From Tistrella mobilis KA081020-065 (lineage in GTDB: Bacteria; Pseudomonadota; Alphaproteobacteria; Tistrellales; Tistrellaceae), in NCBI RefSeq assembly GCF_000264455.2, contig NC_017956.1, forward strand, positions 310,001-374,000: a stretch of 64,000 bases of DNA, read 5' to 3'. Below are positions 46,841-54,159 of the stretch, one piece after another. Under the pieces are notes generated by a model. The model worked only from the letters and a program-made list of their open reading frames with translations, did no database searches and was not told the origin of the DNA. Made by a program: the position numbers and the translations under genes. Within the stretch, counting starts at the first letter, position 1; the number at the start of each line of letters is the position of its first letter.

Positions 46841-46935
46841 GACGGCAAAATATGCGTCACGGGGTGCGGTGCGGCAAGTGGTCGGACCATGCCGGCCGGG
46901 TTGAAAAATACGCAAGCGGCCCTTCTTGACGCCGA

Positions 46936-46975
46936 ACGCCCGCGCGACCGGCCGTTGGGGCGGTCACGCGGGCGT
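46936..46975 (-). terminator. Hairpin downstream of the PraR-like gene
   Basis: A long stem (ACGCCCGCG-GACCG with CGGTC-CGCGGGCGT, one mismatch) with about a 10-nt loop lies 50 bp after the stop codon. No T-run follows, so its efficiency is uncertain. Confidence 0.5.
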
Positions 46976-47024
46976 TCCGGATCCGCACCGGGCGTCGTGG
47001 CGCCCGTGTCGGTCTCGGGTGGGA

Positions 47025-47393
47025 TCAGGAGGCGTCGGCCAGGCTGCGGGCAAGGGTGCTCAGCGCTTCCTGGTGCTTGCCGTTCTGGATCATCGAGAAG
47101 TTGCGGGCCAGCTCCAGGCACATGCGCTGACGCGGGGTCATCTCAACCTGACCACCCTGCTCCAGACCCTCGAAGAAGTAGGAGATGGTGACGCCCAGGG
47201 CCTGCGCGATGTCGTAGAGACGACCGGCGGCGATGCGGTTGATGCCGCGCTCGTACTTGTGGGCCTGCTGGTAGGTCACGCCGATCATGTCCGCCAGCTG
47301 CTGCTGGGTCAGGCCCAGCATGATGCGGCGCTCGCGGATCCGCGCACCGACGTAACGATCGACTTCCTGGGCCCGGCTCTTGGTGGTCTTCAT
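47025..47393 (-). CDS. XRE-family regulator, PraR-like
   Basis: This 122-residue DNA-binding protein has a helix-turn-helix at about residues 13-70 (RYVGARIRERRIMLGLTQQQLADMIGVTYQQAHKYERGINRIAAGRLYDIAQALGV spans the domain) and a helical C-terminus ending ARSLADAS. It resembles the PraR-type regulators of alphaproteobacteria that govern growth-phase, surface and symbiosis functions. The start at 47393 is set by homology. Its 5' side, an unusually long 567-bp divergent gap, contains a CtrA-type box. It lies between the dnaJ-like gene and bolA, which are often direct neighbours elsewhere. Confidence 0.85.
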   Translation of the reverse strand: MKTTKSRAQEVDRYVGARIRERRIMLGLTQQQLADMIGVTYQQAHKYERGINRIAAGRLYDIAQALGVTISYFFEGLEQGGQVEMTPRQRMCLELARNFSMIQNGKHQEALSTLARSLADAS

Positions 47394-47660
47394 GGGGAGG
47401 GATCCCTCTTTGATCAGGGTGTTGGTTAAGAGGCTGACGGGGGGAGCGTTCCGCCTCGTCCGCAGTTCGTCCGTGGTGTCGGCCTGGGTGCGGTTCCGTG
47501 TTCCCGGCTGGTCGCCCCTGCTCCGCCCGATTACAAGCAAACGGTGTGCCAAGAACCCCTGCGCAAGACCCGCTTGCGTTCCGGTGGTATGATGTGCAAC
47601 TGGAAACGCGCGTTCCGGGCCGGTTTTCCGGCGCGCGCGCCAGGATCATCAGGGATGCAG

Positions 47661-47675
47661 TTAATGTGCGCTTAA
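47661..47675. promoter_or_regulatory. CtrA-type binding box upstream of the PraR-like gene
   Basis: TTAA-TGTGCGC-TTAA followed by C, and preceded by G, is an exact TTAA-N7-TTAA(C) match to the alphaproteobacterial CtrA consensus. It lies 268 bp upstream of the PraR-like ATG and about 285 bp upstream of bolA. Confidence 0.7.
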
Positions 47676-47808
47676 CGTTTGCCGGTGGATCGGGTTCCCC
47701 GAGCGTCCACTCTGGGAGAAAAGGGTTTCCCATCCTATGCTTCGCCGGACCATTCGCTGTGCGGCTGTGTTCCTGTCCCTGTTTGATCGTGAAACGCTTG
47801 TGCCAAAA

Positions 47809-47921
47809 TGATACAGGTTGTCCCGGTATGATACTTATGCGTGAGGCGATGCCCCTCTGGTGCGCGCATCAGGCTTGATACCTCGACTGGACCGCGCGCG
47901 ACCATGGGAATTGCGGTATCA
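47809..47921. repeat. Cluster of four TGATAC hexamers upstream of bolA
   Basis: TGATAC occurs at 47809-47814, 47829-47834 and 47876-47881 and as GTATCA at 47916-47921. The first two are exactly 20 bp apart, two helical turns. They may be sites for a regulator, possibly the adjacent PraR-like protein. Confidence 0.45.
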
Positions 47922-47960
47922 TTGGGATATGACCTTGAGAATGCGGAGGCCTGTGCCGAC

Positions 47961-48239
47961 ATGACCATCAGGGATCGGATCGAGACCAAGCTGACGGCGG
48001 CCTTTGCGCCCGAACGGCTGGTGATCACCGACGAAAGCGACCGGCATGCCGGCCATGCGGGCCATCAGCCCGGCGGTGAAACCCATTTCCGCGTCGAGAT
48101 CGTGGCGGCCACCTTTGATGGTCTGACCCGCGTGATGCGTCAGCGCCGGGTTTATGACGTTCTCTCCGAGGAACTGGCGGAGCGGGTTCACGCCCTGGCG
48201 CTCAGCACCCGCACGCCGGCTGAGGTGGAACAGAACTGA
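47961..48239 (+). CDS. bolA: BolA family protein
   Basis: This 92-residue protein has the BolA fold: an N-terminal helix (TIRDRIETKLTAAFAPERLVITDESDRHAGHAGH), the beta segment GGETHFRVEIVAATFDGLTRVMRQRRVYDVL and the C-terminal ELAERVHALALSTRTPAE. BolA proteins, often with a monothiol glutaredoxin, act in iron-sulfur and iron homeostasis and in stress. ATG 47961 begins the domain and has GGAGGC upstream. It is divergent from the PraR-like gene. Confidence 0.93.
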   Translation: MTIRDRIETKLTAAFAPERLVITDESDRHAGHAGHQPGGETHFRVEIVAATFDGLTRVMRQRRVYDVLSEELAERVHALALSTRTPAEVEQN

Positions 48240-48301
48240 CGGGCAGCCGCTGCCGGATGCAACCGGCATGCGATTGCCCTTTGAAACGCGCCGCGGTTGT
48301 G

Positions 48302-48316
48302 TTAATACAACCTTAA
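48302..48316. promoter_or_regulatory. CtrA-type binding box upstream of the RHH gene
   Basis: TTAA-TACAACC-TTAA, 91 bp upstream of the RHH-domain gene start, is another exact TTAA-N7-TTAA match. It lies in an AT-rich strip right after bolA. Confidence 0.7.
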
Positions 48317-48406
48317 ATAAAAAGATCGACCAATTTTCGCGTAAAGGTGTCGTCGGGGAGATATCCGGCCGGAGGGGCCGGAGACCTAAGGGGGGCGATA
48401 GGCACG

Positions 48407-48793
48407 ATGTCCAGTTCACTTATCAACCGCAACGTCGTCGTCGAGGGGCGCCGTACCAGCATCCGTCTTGAAGCGGATATGTGGGATGCGCTGACCGAGA
48501 TCTGCCAGCGTGAGGGCTGTCGGATCCACGAGCTGGCCACCATGGTCAACTCGACCCGGCGCGAGTCGACGCTGACCGCCGCGATCCGGGTGTTCATCAT
48601 GAACTACTACCGGGCGGCGTCGACCGAACAGGGGCATGCCCGAGCCGGTCACGGCAAGGCGATGCGGCCGGGTCGGGCGGATCGGACGGCGGTGCAGCGG
48701 CGTCTGGAGCGTCTCGCGGCTGCGCGTGGCGGGGAGGGGCGGCCGATGGCGACGCTCAGCCGCCCGTATACCACTCAGGATAATGCTGCCTGA
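48407..48793 (+). CDS. Ribbon-helix-helix (RHH_4-type) protein
   Basis: This 128-residue protein has a ribbon-helix-helix-like domain near the N-terminus (INRNVVVEGRRTSIRLEADMWDALTEICQREGCRIHELATMVNSTRRESTLTAAIRVFIMNYYRAA spans it). The family is common in alphaproteobacteria and poorly characterised; DNA binding is inferred from the fold. The C-terminal 55 residues are basic and low-complexity. A CtrA-type box lies 91 bp upstream, which hints at cell-cycle control. Its 3' end overlaps the convergent DUF2889 gene by 38 bp. Confidence 0.8.
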   Translation: MSSSLINRNVVVEGRRTSIRLEADMWDALTEICQREGCRIHELATMVNSTRRESTLTAAIRVFIMNYYRAASTEQGHARAGHGKAMRPGRADRTAVQRRLERLAAARGGEGRPMATLSRPYTTQDNAA

Positions 48794-49391
48794 CGACCTC
48801 TCCGTCCGCTGCCAGGGCGTGACAGGTATTCAGGTGCGCAGGCGGTTTCGGCGCCGGTCGCGGCGGCAGAGCGACCGGCGCCGTATCGTTTGTTCCGGTG
48901 CGGGCCATGGCTTCGGTCCCGGTCATCGCGGCGACGCGATCATTGGCCTCACGCCGTCGGCGTTCCAGCGCCGGATAGAGCGTCTGGAAGGCAACGGTTC
49001 CCAGCGGGCGCATCATCTCGACCAGATGCGTGCAGCCATGCACGCCGCCGACCCGCTGGCGGATGGCCTTGGTCCAGCCCGGGGCAATCTTCAGCCCGAC
49101 CAGGCGCTGGAAATTGATGGCGACGTCGCCGCAGATCGAATAGGGCGTGTGGTCCATCACCGCCTCGATCGCCTTGATCTCGAAGCCGATATCGATGGTC
49201 AGCCGGATCCACATGTCGTGGATCGGCGTGCCGGGGTCGATCTGGCCGCGCCACTGGTTTTCGATCGGGTAGGTCTTCACGTCGGTCAGATGTGCCTCGA
49301 TGTCCCATAGCCCGTCTTCGCGCTCATAGCCGCGGAGGTCGATCTGGCGGGTGTGGATGTGGCGGCGGTTCACCGGCTGGGACAGGGGCAT
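48756..49391 (-). CDS. DUF2889 domain-containing protein
   Basis: This 211-residue protein matches the DUF2889 family, recognised from RRHIHTRQIDLRGYEREDGLWDIEAHLTDVKTY, IHDMWIRLTIDIGFEIKAIEAVMDHTPY and GVHGCTHLVEMMRPLGTVAFQT. Its function is unknown. The start at 49391 (MPLSQPVNRRHIH) matches homologues; a longer in-frame start at 49511 is less likely. The last 38 bp overlap the tail of the RHH gene on the other strand. Confidence 0.8.
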   Translation of the reverse strand: MPLSQPVNRRHIHTRQIDLRGYEREDGLWDIEAHLTDVKTYPIENQWRGQIDPGTPIHDMWIRLTIDIGFEIKAIEAVMDHTPYSICGDVAINFQRLVGLKIAPGWTKAIRQRVGGVHGCTHLVEMMRPLGTVAFQTLYPALERRRREANDRVAAMTGTEAMARTGTNDTAPVALPPRPAPKPPAHLNTCHALAADGEVVRQHYPEWYTGG

Positions 49392-49551
49392 GGGGCGGGC
49401 TTCTCCTCGGTACGGCCGCGGCGCAGGGTCGGGGCCGTGCCTCGCATCTGAGACGAACGTTCGATCCAATTTCGATGAGGGTACTATACGCGGCGAGCGC
49501 GCGGTCGTCATCTGCGGTGCAGCATGGACGATCAGGCCCGGCCGTCAGCCG

Positions 49552-50451
49552 TCAATTCATGCCGGCCAGATGCAGCGCCACCCACAGCAGCCCGGGCAGC
49601 AGCAGGAAGATCAGCAGGGTGGACGTCACCACCAGCGAGGCCACCTCGGCCGGAGAGCGGTCGTAGCGCTGGGCGAAGAGATAGTTGAACACGGCCACCG
49701 GCATCGAGGCTTCGACCAGCAGGACGCCCAGCTCCACGCCCTCGAAGCGGAAGACCACCAGGCCGAGGAAGAGCGCCACCACGAAGCCGCCCAGGCTGCG
49801 CAGCAGGGCCAGCCCCAGCGTGCCCAGCGGCCGCACCGCCTTCATCCGGGCCAGGCTGACGCCCAGCGTGATCAGCATCAGCGGAATGGTGAAGCCGCCG
49901 ATGAGATGGGTGGTGTTGCTCAGGAATTTCGGAACCGGGATCCCGCCAAGCACGAAGATCAGCGCCGCGACCACCGACCAGGGGGCGGGCTGGCGCAGGA
50001 TGAAGCGCCCGGCCGGCTCGCCCGACAGCACCCAGGCGCCGATCGTGAACTGGCTGACGGCCGAGACCGCGAAATAGCCGATGGCATAACCCAGCCCCTC
50101 GGGCCCGAAGGCGAAGAGGCAGAGCGGCAGGCCCATATTGCCGGCATTGCCATAGATGATCGGCGTCAGCCAGGTCCGCCAGGGCAGGCCGGCCGCCCGC
50201 AGGATCGGCCAGGCGATGAACCCCATCATGACCATGGTCGAGGCGGCGGCGAGCGCGAATTCGCCGAAGGCACCGGGTGCGACCTGGCCGTTGGTCAGGT
50301 TGGAGAAGATCAGGCAGGGGACACCGATATTGGTCACCAGATTGGTGATCATGCCGGTGTCATAGGGCTGCCGGAACACCCGGATCCAGGAAAAGCCGAT
50401 GGCGGCGCAAACCAGGATCGGGGCGATGATGGTGATCAGTTCGCCGATCAT
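49552..50451 (-). CDS. AEC family transporter (auxin efflux carrier-like)
   Basis: This 299-residue permease has ten predicted helices and the AEC pattern: N-terminal LITIIAPILVCAAIGFSWIR, IGVPCLIFSNLTNG, PIIYGNAGNMGLPLCLFAFG and the C-terminal EASMPVAVFNYLFAQRYDRSPAEVASLVVTSTLL. Characterised members move small organic acids such as malate or malonate; the substrate here is unknown. It starts inside the last codons of the upstream CNNM gene (4-bp ATGA overlap), so the two are co-translated. Confidence 0.86.
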   Translation of the reverse strand: MIGELITIIAPILVCAAIGFSWIRVFRQPYDTGMITNLVTNIGVPCLIFSNLTNGQVAPGAFGEFALAAASTMVMMGFIAWPILRAAGLPWRTWLTPIIYGNAGNMGLPLCLFAFGPEGLGYAIGYFAVSAVSQFTIGAWVLSGEPAGRFILRQPAPWSVVAALIFVLGGIPVPKFLSNTTHLIGGFTIPLMLITLGVSLARMKAVRPLGTLGLALLRSLGGFVVALFLGLVVFRFEGVELGVLLVEASMPVAVFNYLFAQRYDRSPAEVASLVVTSTLLIFLLLPGLLWVALHLAGMN

Positions 50452-51761
50452 GGCCGGCCGGCGTCGTGGAGGGCACCCGTCTGGGCGCGATCTCCGATGG
50501 GCGAGAGGCGCAGCTTGGTCACCCGGTTGCGGTGACGGCGGAGCACTTCGGCCTCGATCCCGGCGATGCGGAAGCGCTGGCCGACCTCAGGGATCGCCTT
50601 GGCCTCGTGGATGACCAGACCGGCGATGGTGGTCGCCTCGTCATCCGGCAGGCGCCAGCCGGTTTCGCGGTTGAGATCGCGGATCGTGACGGTGCCGTCG
50701 GCCAGAACCCCGCCATCGGCCTGATGCTCCAGCCCTTCGACGGCAATGTCGTGCTCGTCGACGATCTCGCCGACGATTTCCTCGAGGATATCCTCCAGCG
50801 TCACCAGCCCCTGGATCGTGCCGTATTCGTCGATCACCAGGGCAAAATGGGCATGACGCTGGCGGAAAGCATGGAGCTGGTCGTGCAGCGTGGTGCTGTC
50901 GGGGATGAACCAGGGCGTGCGGGCAAGCGCTGGCACGTCGATCTTCTCCACATCGCCGCCCGCCTCGGTCAGTGCCCGCAGCATATCCTTGGCATGAAGC
51001 ACGCCGATGACGTTGTCGGGATCGCCCTGCCACATCGGCAGCCGGGTGTGCGGGCTGGTGGTGACCTGGGCCAGGATCGCGGCGGGCGGCTGGTCGGCAT
51101 CGATCGTGGTCATCTGCCGGCGGTGGATCATGATCTCGCCCACCGTCAGATCGCCGAGATCCAGGATGCTCGCCAGCATCTCCTTCTCGTTGCGGGTCTC
51201 GGCCGCCGTGGCTTCCGGGTCGTCATAGAGGCGGATGGCGCCGCGCAGGTCGTCGGCCGAGACCATCAGCCGGTCGCCTTCGAGCTTGATGCCGATCACC
51301 CGCGCCACACCGCGCACGATCAGGCCGATCACCTTCGAAAACGGCCCCAGGATCCGGACGACCAGGGTCAGCGGGCCCGACAGCGCGAGCGCGAGCCGGT
51401 CCGGCTGATGCAAGGCAACCGTCTTGGGCAGGATCTCGGCGAAGATCAGCAGCAGCAGGGTCATGCCCAGCGTTGCCATTGCAACACCGGCATCGCCGAA
51501 CAGCCCGATCAGCACGCTGGTCGCGATCGAGGAGGAGAGGATGTTGACCGCATTGTTGCCGAGCAGGATCGAGCCGATCAGCCGTTCGCGATCGGCCGTG
51601 AGCTTTTCGACCCTCAATGCCCGGACGTCGCCGTCGGATGCACGCTGATGCATGCGGGTGCGGGAGGCGGCGGTCAGGGCCGTCTCGCTGCCGGAGAAGA
51701 AGGCAGACGCGGCGATCAGGACAAGGATGGCGAGCAGGGACAGCCAGAGTTCGGCAGGCAT
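50448..51761 (-). CDS. CNNM domain / CBS pair protein (HlyC/CorC family transporter)
   Basis: This 437-residue inner-membrane protein has an N-terminal CNNM/DUF21 domain with four helices (about residues 1-190; signature SAFFSGSETALTAASRTRMH), a tandem CBS domain (about 210-335; TVGEIMIHRRQMTTID and ALVIDEYGTIQGLVTLEDILEEIVGEI) and a C-terminal CorC_HlyC domain (about 350-430). Relatives are magnesium or cobalt efflux-related proteins. It lies between aroB and the AEC gene and is frequently linked to aroB in alphaproteobacteria. Confidence 0.92.
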   Translation of the reverse strand: MPAELWLSLLAILVLIAASAFFSGSETALTAASRTRMHQRASDGDVRALRVEKLTADRERLIGSILLGNNAVNILSSSIATSVLIGLFGDAGVAMATLGMTLLLLIFAEILPKTVALHQPDRLALALSGPLTLVVRILGPFSKVIGLIVRGVARVIGIKLEGDRLMVSADDLRGAIRLYDDPEATAAETRNEKEMLASILDLGDLTVGEIMIHRRQMTTIDADQPPAAILAQVTTSPHTRLPMWQGDPDNVIGVLHAKDMLRALTEAGGDVEKIDVPALARTPWFIPDSTTLHDQLHAFRQRHAHFALVIDEYGTIQGLVTLEDILEEIVGEIVDEHDIAVEGLEHQADGGVLADGTVTIRDLNRETGWRLPDDEATTIAGLVIHEAKAIPEVGQRFRIAGIEAEVLRRHRNRVTKLRLSPIGDRAQTGALHDAGRP

Positions 51762-51800
51762 CGGCGGGCGGGTCTCTCTCCCGATCGGATTGGGCCGGTA

Positions 51801-53030
51801 TCAGCCGGCGGGAACGGCCGGGCCCTCTGGGCGATCGGCCAGGATATCGTCGAGCAGAGCGGCCACTTCGGCGGGGGCGACATCATCGGCAATGAACGAG
51901 CGGCCGATGCCACGGGCCAGGATGTAGCGCACCCGGCCCTCGCGGGCCTTCTTGTCCTGAGCAATCGGGGCCATCAGCCCGTCCACGGTCCAGTCGACGC
52001 CGGTGACATCCTGCGGGCGGGTCGGCAGGCCGACCGCCGCCAGATGGGCGGTCAGCCGTTCCAGATCGGCCATCGGGCACAGGCCGCGGCGCACCGACAG
52101 GCGGAAGGCGGCGACCATGCCGATGGCCACCCCTTCGCCATGAAGCAGGCGGCCGTCATAGCCGGCCATCGCCTCGAAGGCATGGCCGAAGGTATGACCC
52201 AGGTTCAGGAGCGCGCGCTGGCCGGTCTCGGTCTCGTCGGCGGCGACGATGCGCGCCTTGGCGGCGCAGGAGCGCGCCACGGCCTGATCGCGCGCCGATC
52301 CGGCACCTGCAATCACCTCGGCCCCGCGCCGTTCCAGCCAGTCGAAGAACGGGGCGTCGTCGATGGCACCGTATTTCACCACCTCGGCATAGCCGGCCAG
52401 CAGTTCCCGCCGTGGCAGGGTGGACAGAAGACCGGTATCGGCGACCACAAGCCCGGGCTGGTGGAAGGCGCCGACCAGGTTCTTGCCGTGGCTGGTGTTG
52501 ATGCCGGTCTTGCCGCCGACCGAGCTGTCGACCTGGGCGAGCAGGGTGGTCGGCACCTGAACGAAGCGGGTGCCGCGCCGCAGCACCGCGGCCGCAAAAC
52601 CGGCAAGATCCCCGACGACACCGCCGCCGAGGGCGATTACCGGCTGGCCGCGTTCGATGCCCGAGGCGAGCAGGCCGTCGAGCAGGGTCTCCAGCGACCC
52701 GAAGCGCTTGGTGCCCTCGCCTGGCGGCAGGATGATGGTGCCATGGGCGATCCCGGCATCATCGAGCGCACGTGAAAGCACGGCCAGATGGTGGCCGGCC
52801 ACGGTCTCATCGGTCACCACCGCCGCCCGGCGCACGCCCATGGTCTCGCGGATCAACCGGCCGGTCACCGGCAGCAGGCCGTCGCCGACCAGAATGTCGT
52901 AGGCGCGATCATCCAGCGGCACCCGGACCCGCCGCGCGGGAGCCGCGACGCCGGGAAGGGTCACCAGCTCCCCGTCATCGGACAGCCGGTTTCTGGTGTC
53001 GGGGAGGGGCGTGGCGGTCTGGGCGGTCAT
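51801..53030 (-). CDS. aroB: 3-dehydroquinate synthase
   Basis: AroB performs the second step of the shikimate pathway, converting DAHP to 3-dehydroquinate with NAD and a metal. The 409-residue protein has the NAD/substrate segments VIALGGGVVGDLAGFAAAVLRRGT, VPTTLLAQVDSSVGGKTGIN, EVVKYGAI and LLNLGHTFGHAFEAM with metal-ligand histidine. A 40-residue N-terminal extension precedes the domain. ATG 53030 fits; the upstream frame overlaps aroK. It starts 70 bp downstream of aroK and is probably co-transcribed with it. Confidence 0.96.
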   Translation of the reverse strand: MTAQTATPLPDTRNRLSDDGELVTLPGVAAPARRVRVPLDDRAYDILVGDGLLPVTGRLIRETMGVRRAAVVTDETVAGHHLAVLSRALDDAGIAHGTIILPPGEGTKRFGSLETLLDGLLASGIERGQPVIALGGGVVGDLAGFAAAVLRRGTRFVQVPTTLLAQVDSSVGGKTGINTSHGKNLVGAFHQPGLVVADTGLLSTLPRRELLAGYAEVVKYGAIDDAPFFDWLERRGAEVIAGAGSARDQAVARSCAAKARIVAADETETGQRALLNLGHTFGHAFEAMAGYDGRLLHGEGVAIGMVAAFRLSVRRGLCPMADLERLTAHLAAVGLPTRPQDVTGVDWTVDGLMAPIAQDKKAREGRVRYILARGIGRSFIADDVAPAEVAALLDDILADRPEGPAVPAG

Positions 53031-53100
53031 CGGCTGGCGGGCTCCGGAACAGACACGGAAACGGGGCAGGGCAGGCGAGGAGAACCGGGGCGACGGGGCG

Positions 53101-53655
53101 TCATGCGGGGCGCCGCGGGCGGGTTGCGGCAAGAGCGGGCCATTCGGCGGCAAGGGCCGAGATGATCGCATCCACCGCCACTTCATGCGGGGCCTCGGTG
53201 CTCTCCACGGTCAGATCGGCCTCGGCATAGACCGGGTGGCGTTCTCTGATCAGCCGTTCCAGTGTCGCCATGGCATCGCCTTCGGCGATCAGCGGCCGGG
53301 TGTGGCGGCGCTTGAGCACGCGGCGGGCAATCACCGGCAACTCGGCCTTCAGCCAGACCGAGATGCCGTCTCGGGCGATGGCGGCACGGGTTTCAGGGTC
53401 CATGAAGGCGCCGCCGCCGGTTGCGATGACCCGCGGGCGTTCTTCCAGAAGGCGGGCGAGCACCCTGCGTTCTCCGCGCCGGAATTCGGCCTCGCCATAC
53501 AGGCGGAAAATCTCGGGGACCGGCAGGCCGGCGGCCTTTTCGATCTCGGTGTCGGCGTCGACGAAATCGATGCCGAGACGCTGGGCGAGCCTGCGGCCGA
53601 CACTGCTCTTGCCCACGCCCATCAACCCGACCAGGACGATGGGGCGGTCGATCAT
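53101..53655 (-). CDS. aroK: Shikimate kinase
   Basis: AroK phosphorylates shikimate at the 3-hydroxyl. The 184-residue kinase has Walker A GLMGVGKSS (residues 9-17), DFVDADTEIE (shikimate and Mg sites), FRRGERRVLARLL, the conserved GGGA loop and the lid arginine region KRRHTRPLI. The ATG at 53655 begins IDRPIVLVGLMG, close to the domain. An in-frame TTG upstream at about 53758 could add a 34-residue acidic leader like that seen in some alphaproteobacterial kinases, so the start is not firm. Together with aroB this is the classical aroKB pair. Confidence 0.93.
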   Translation of the reverse strand: MIDRPIVLVGLMGVGKSSVGRRLAQRLGIDFVDADTEIEKAAGLPVPEIFRLYGEAEFRRGERRVLARLLEERPRVIATGGGAFMDPETRAAIARDGISVWLKAELPVIARRVLKRRHTRPLIAEGDAMATLERLIRERHPVYAEADLTVESTEAPHEVAVDAIISALAAEWPALAATRPRRPA

Positions 53656-54009
53656 CCGGCGATCAAACGTCGGGGCGGTTCCTGTCGCATCATCGCCGGC
53701 GGCGTCGTCTGCCGGTATCGGGCTGTCGATGGCGGATGGCTGGTCGTCGTCGGTCAAAGCGGTGAACCGGACTCTGCTGTGGCGGGGCCGTCCCCCGGAT
53801 GCGGGCCCGGTGCCGCAGCCCCTGGAACGGGAGCGACAGACCGGCGTGCGGCGAATGGTGCGGTGCGCAACCGTTGAAACCATCCGACCGAACCGATAGG
53901 CTTCGGGCGACGGCGCCCGACCCGGCCAGAAATAAAGCACAGGTCCGGCAGTCGCGGCAATCGTGCAGGCCGGAGGACCACCGATGTTTCCGGCAGTTGC
54001 GAACCCCCG

Positions 54010-54159
54010 ATGCGAGGCGCAGGCGTGCTGATCCGCTTTATCCTGATCATTCTCCTCGTTGCCGTTCTGGGCGGCGGGGCCTTCCTCATGACCTTCGACA
54101 TGCCGGCGCCGGTGCGCACGGTCGAGAAGGTCGTGCCCAATGACAAACTGCTCCGCTGA
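54010..54159 (+). CDS. 49-residue single-helix membrane protein
   Basis: This short gene encodes a basic N-terminus (MRGAGVLIRF), one membrane helix (FILIILLVAVLGGGAFLMTF, about residues 10-29) and a short soluble tail with the segment DMPAPVRTVEKVVPNDKL. It overlaps the next gene by 20 bp, so translation is probably coupled. A similar small gene before xerD occurs in related alphaproteobacteria as I recall; its function is unknown. Confidence 0.7.
   Translation: MRGAGVLIRFILIILLVAVLGGGAFLMTFDMPAPVRTVEKVVPNDKLLR

Larger units (their letters stand above)
47394..47960. other. Regulatory gap between the PraR-like gene and bolA
   Basis: 567 bp without a supported gene. It contains a CtrA-type box (47661-47675) and four copies of the hexamer TGATAC/GTATCA (47809, 47829, 47876 and 47916). 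Open frames here are short and arginine- or cysteine-rich and do not resemble proteins. The gap should hold divergent promoters. Confidence 0.6.
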
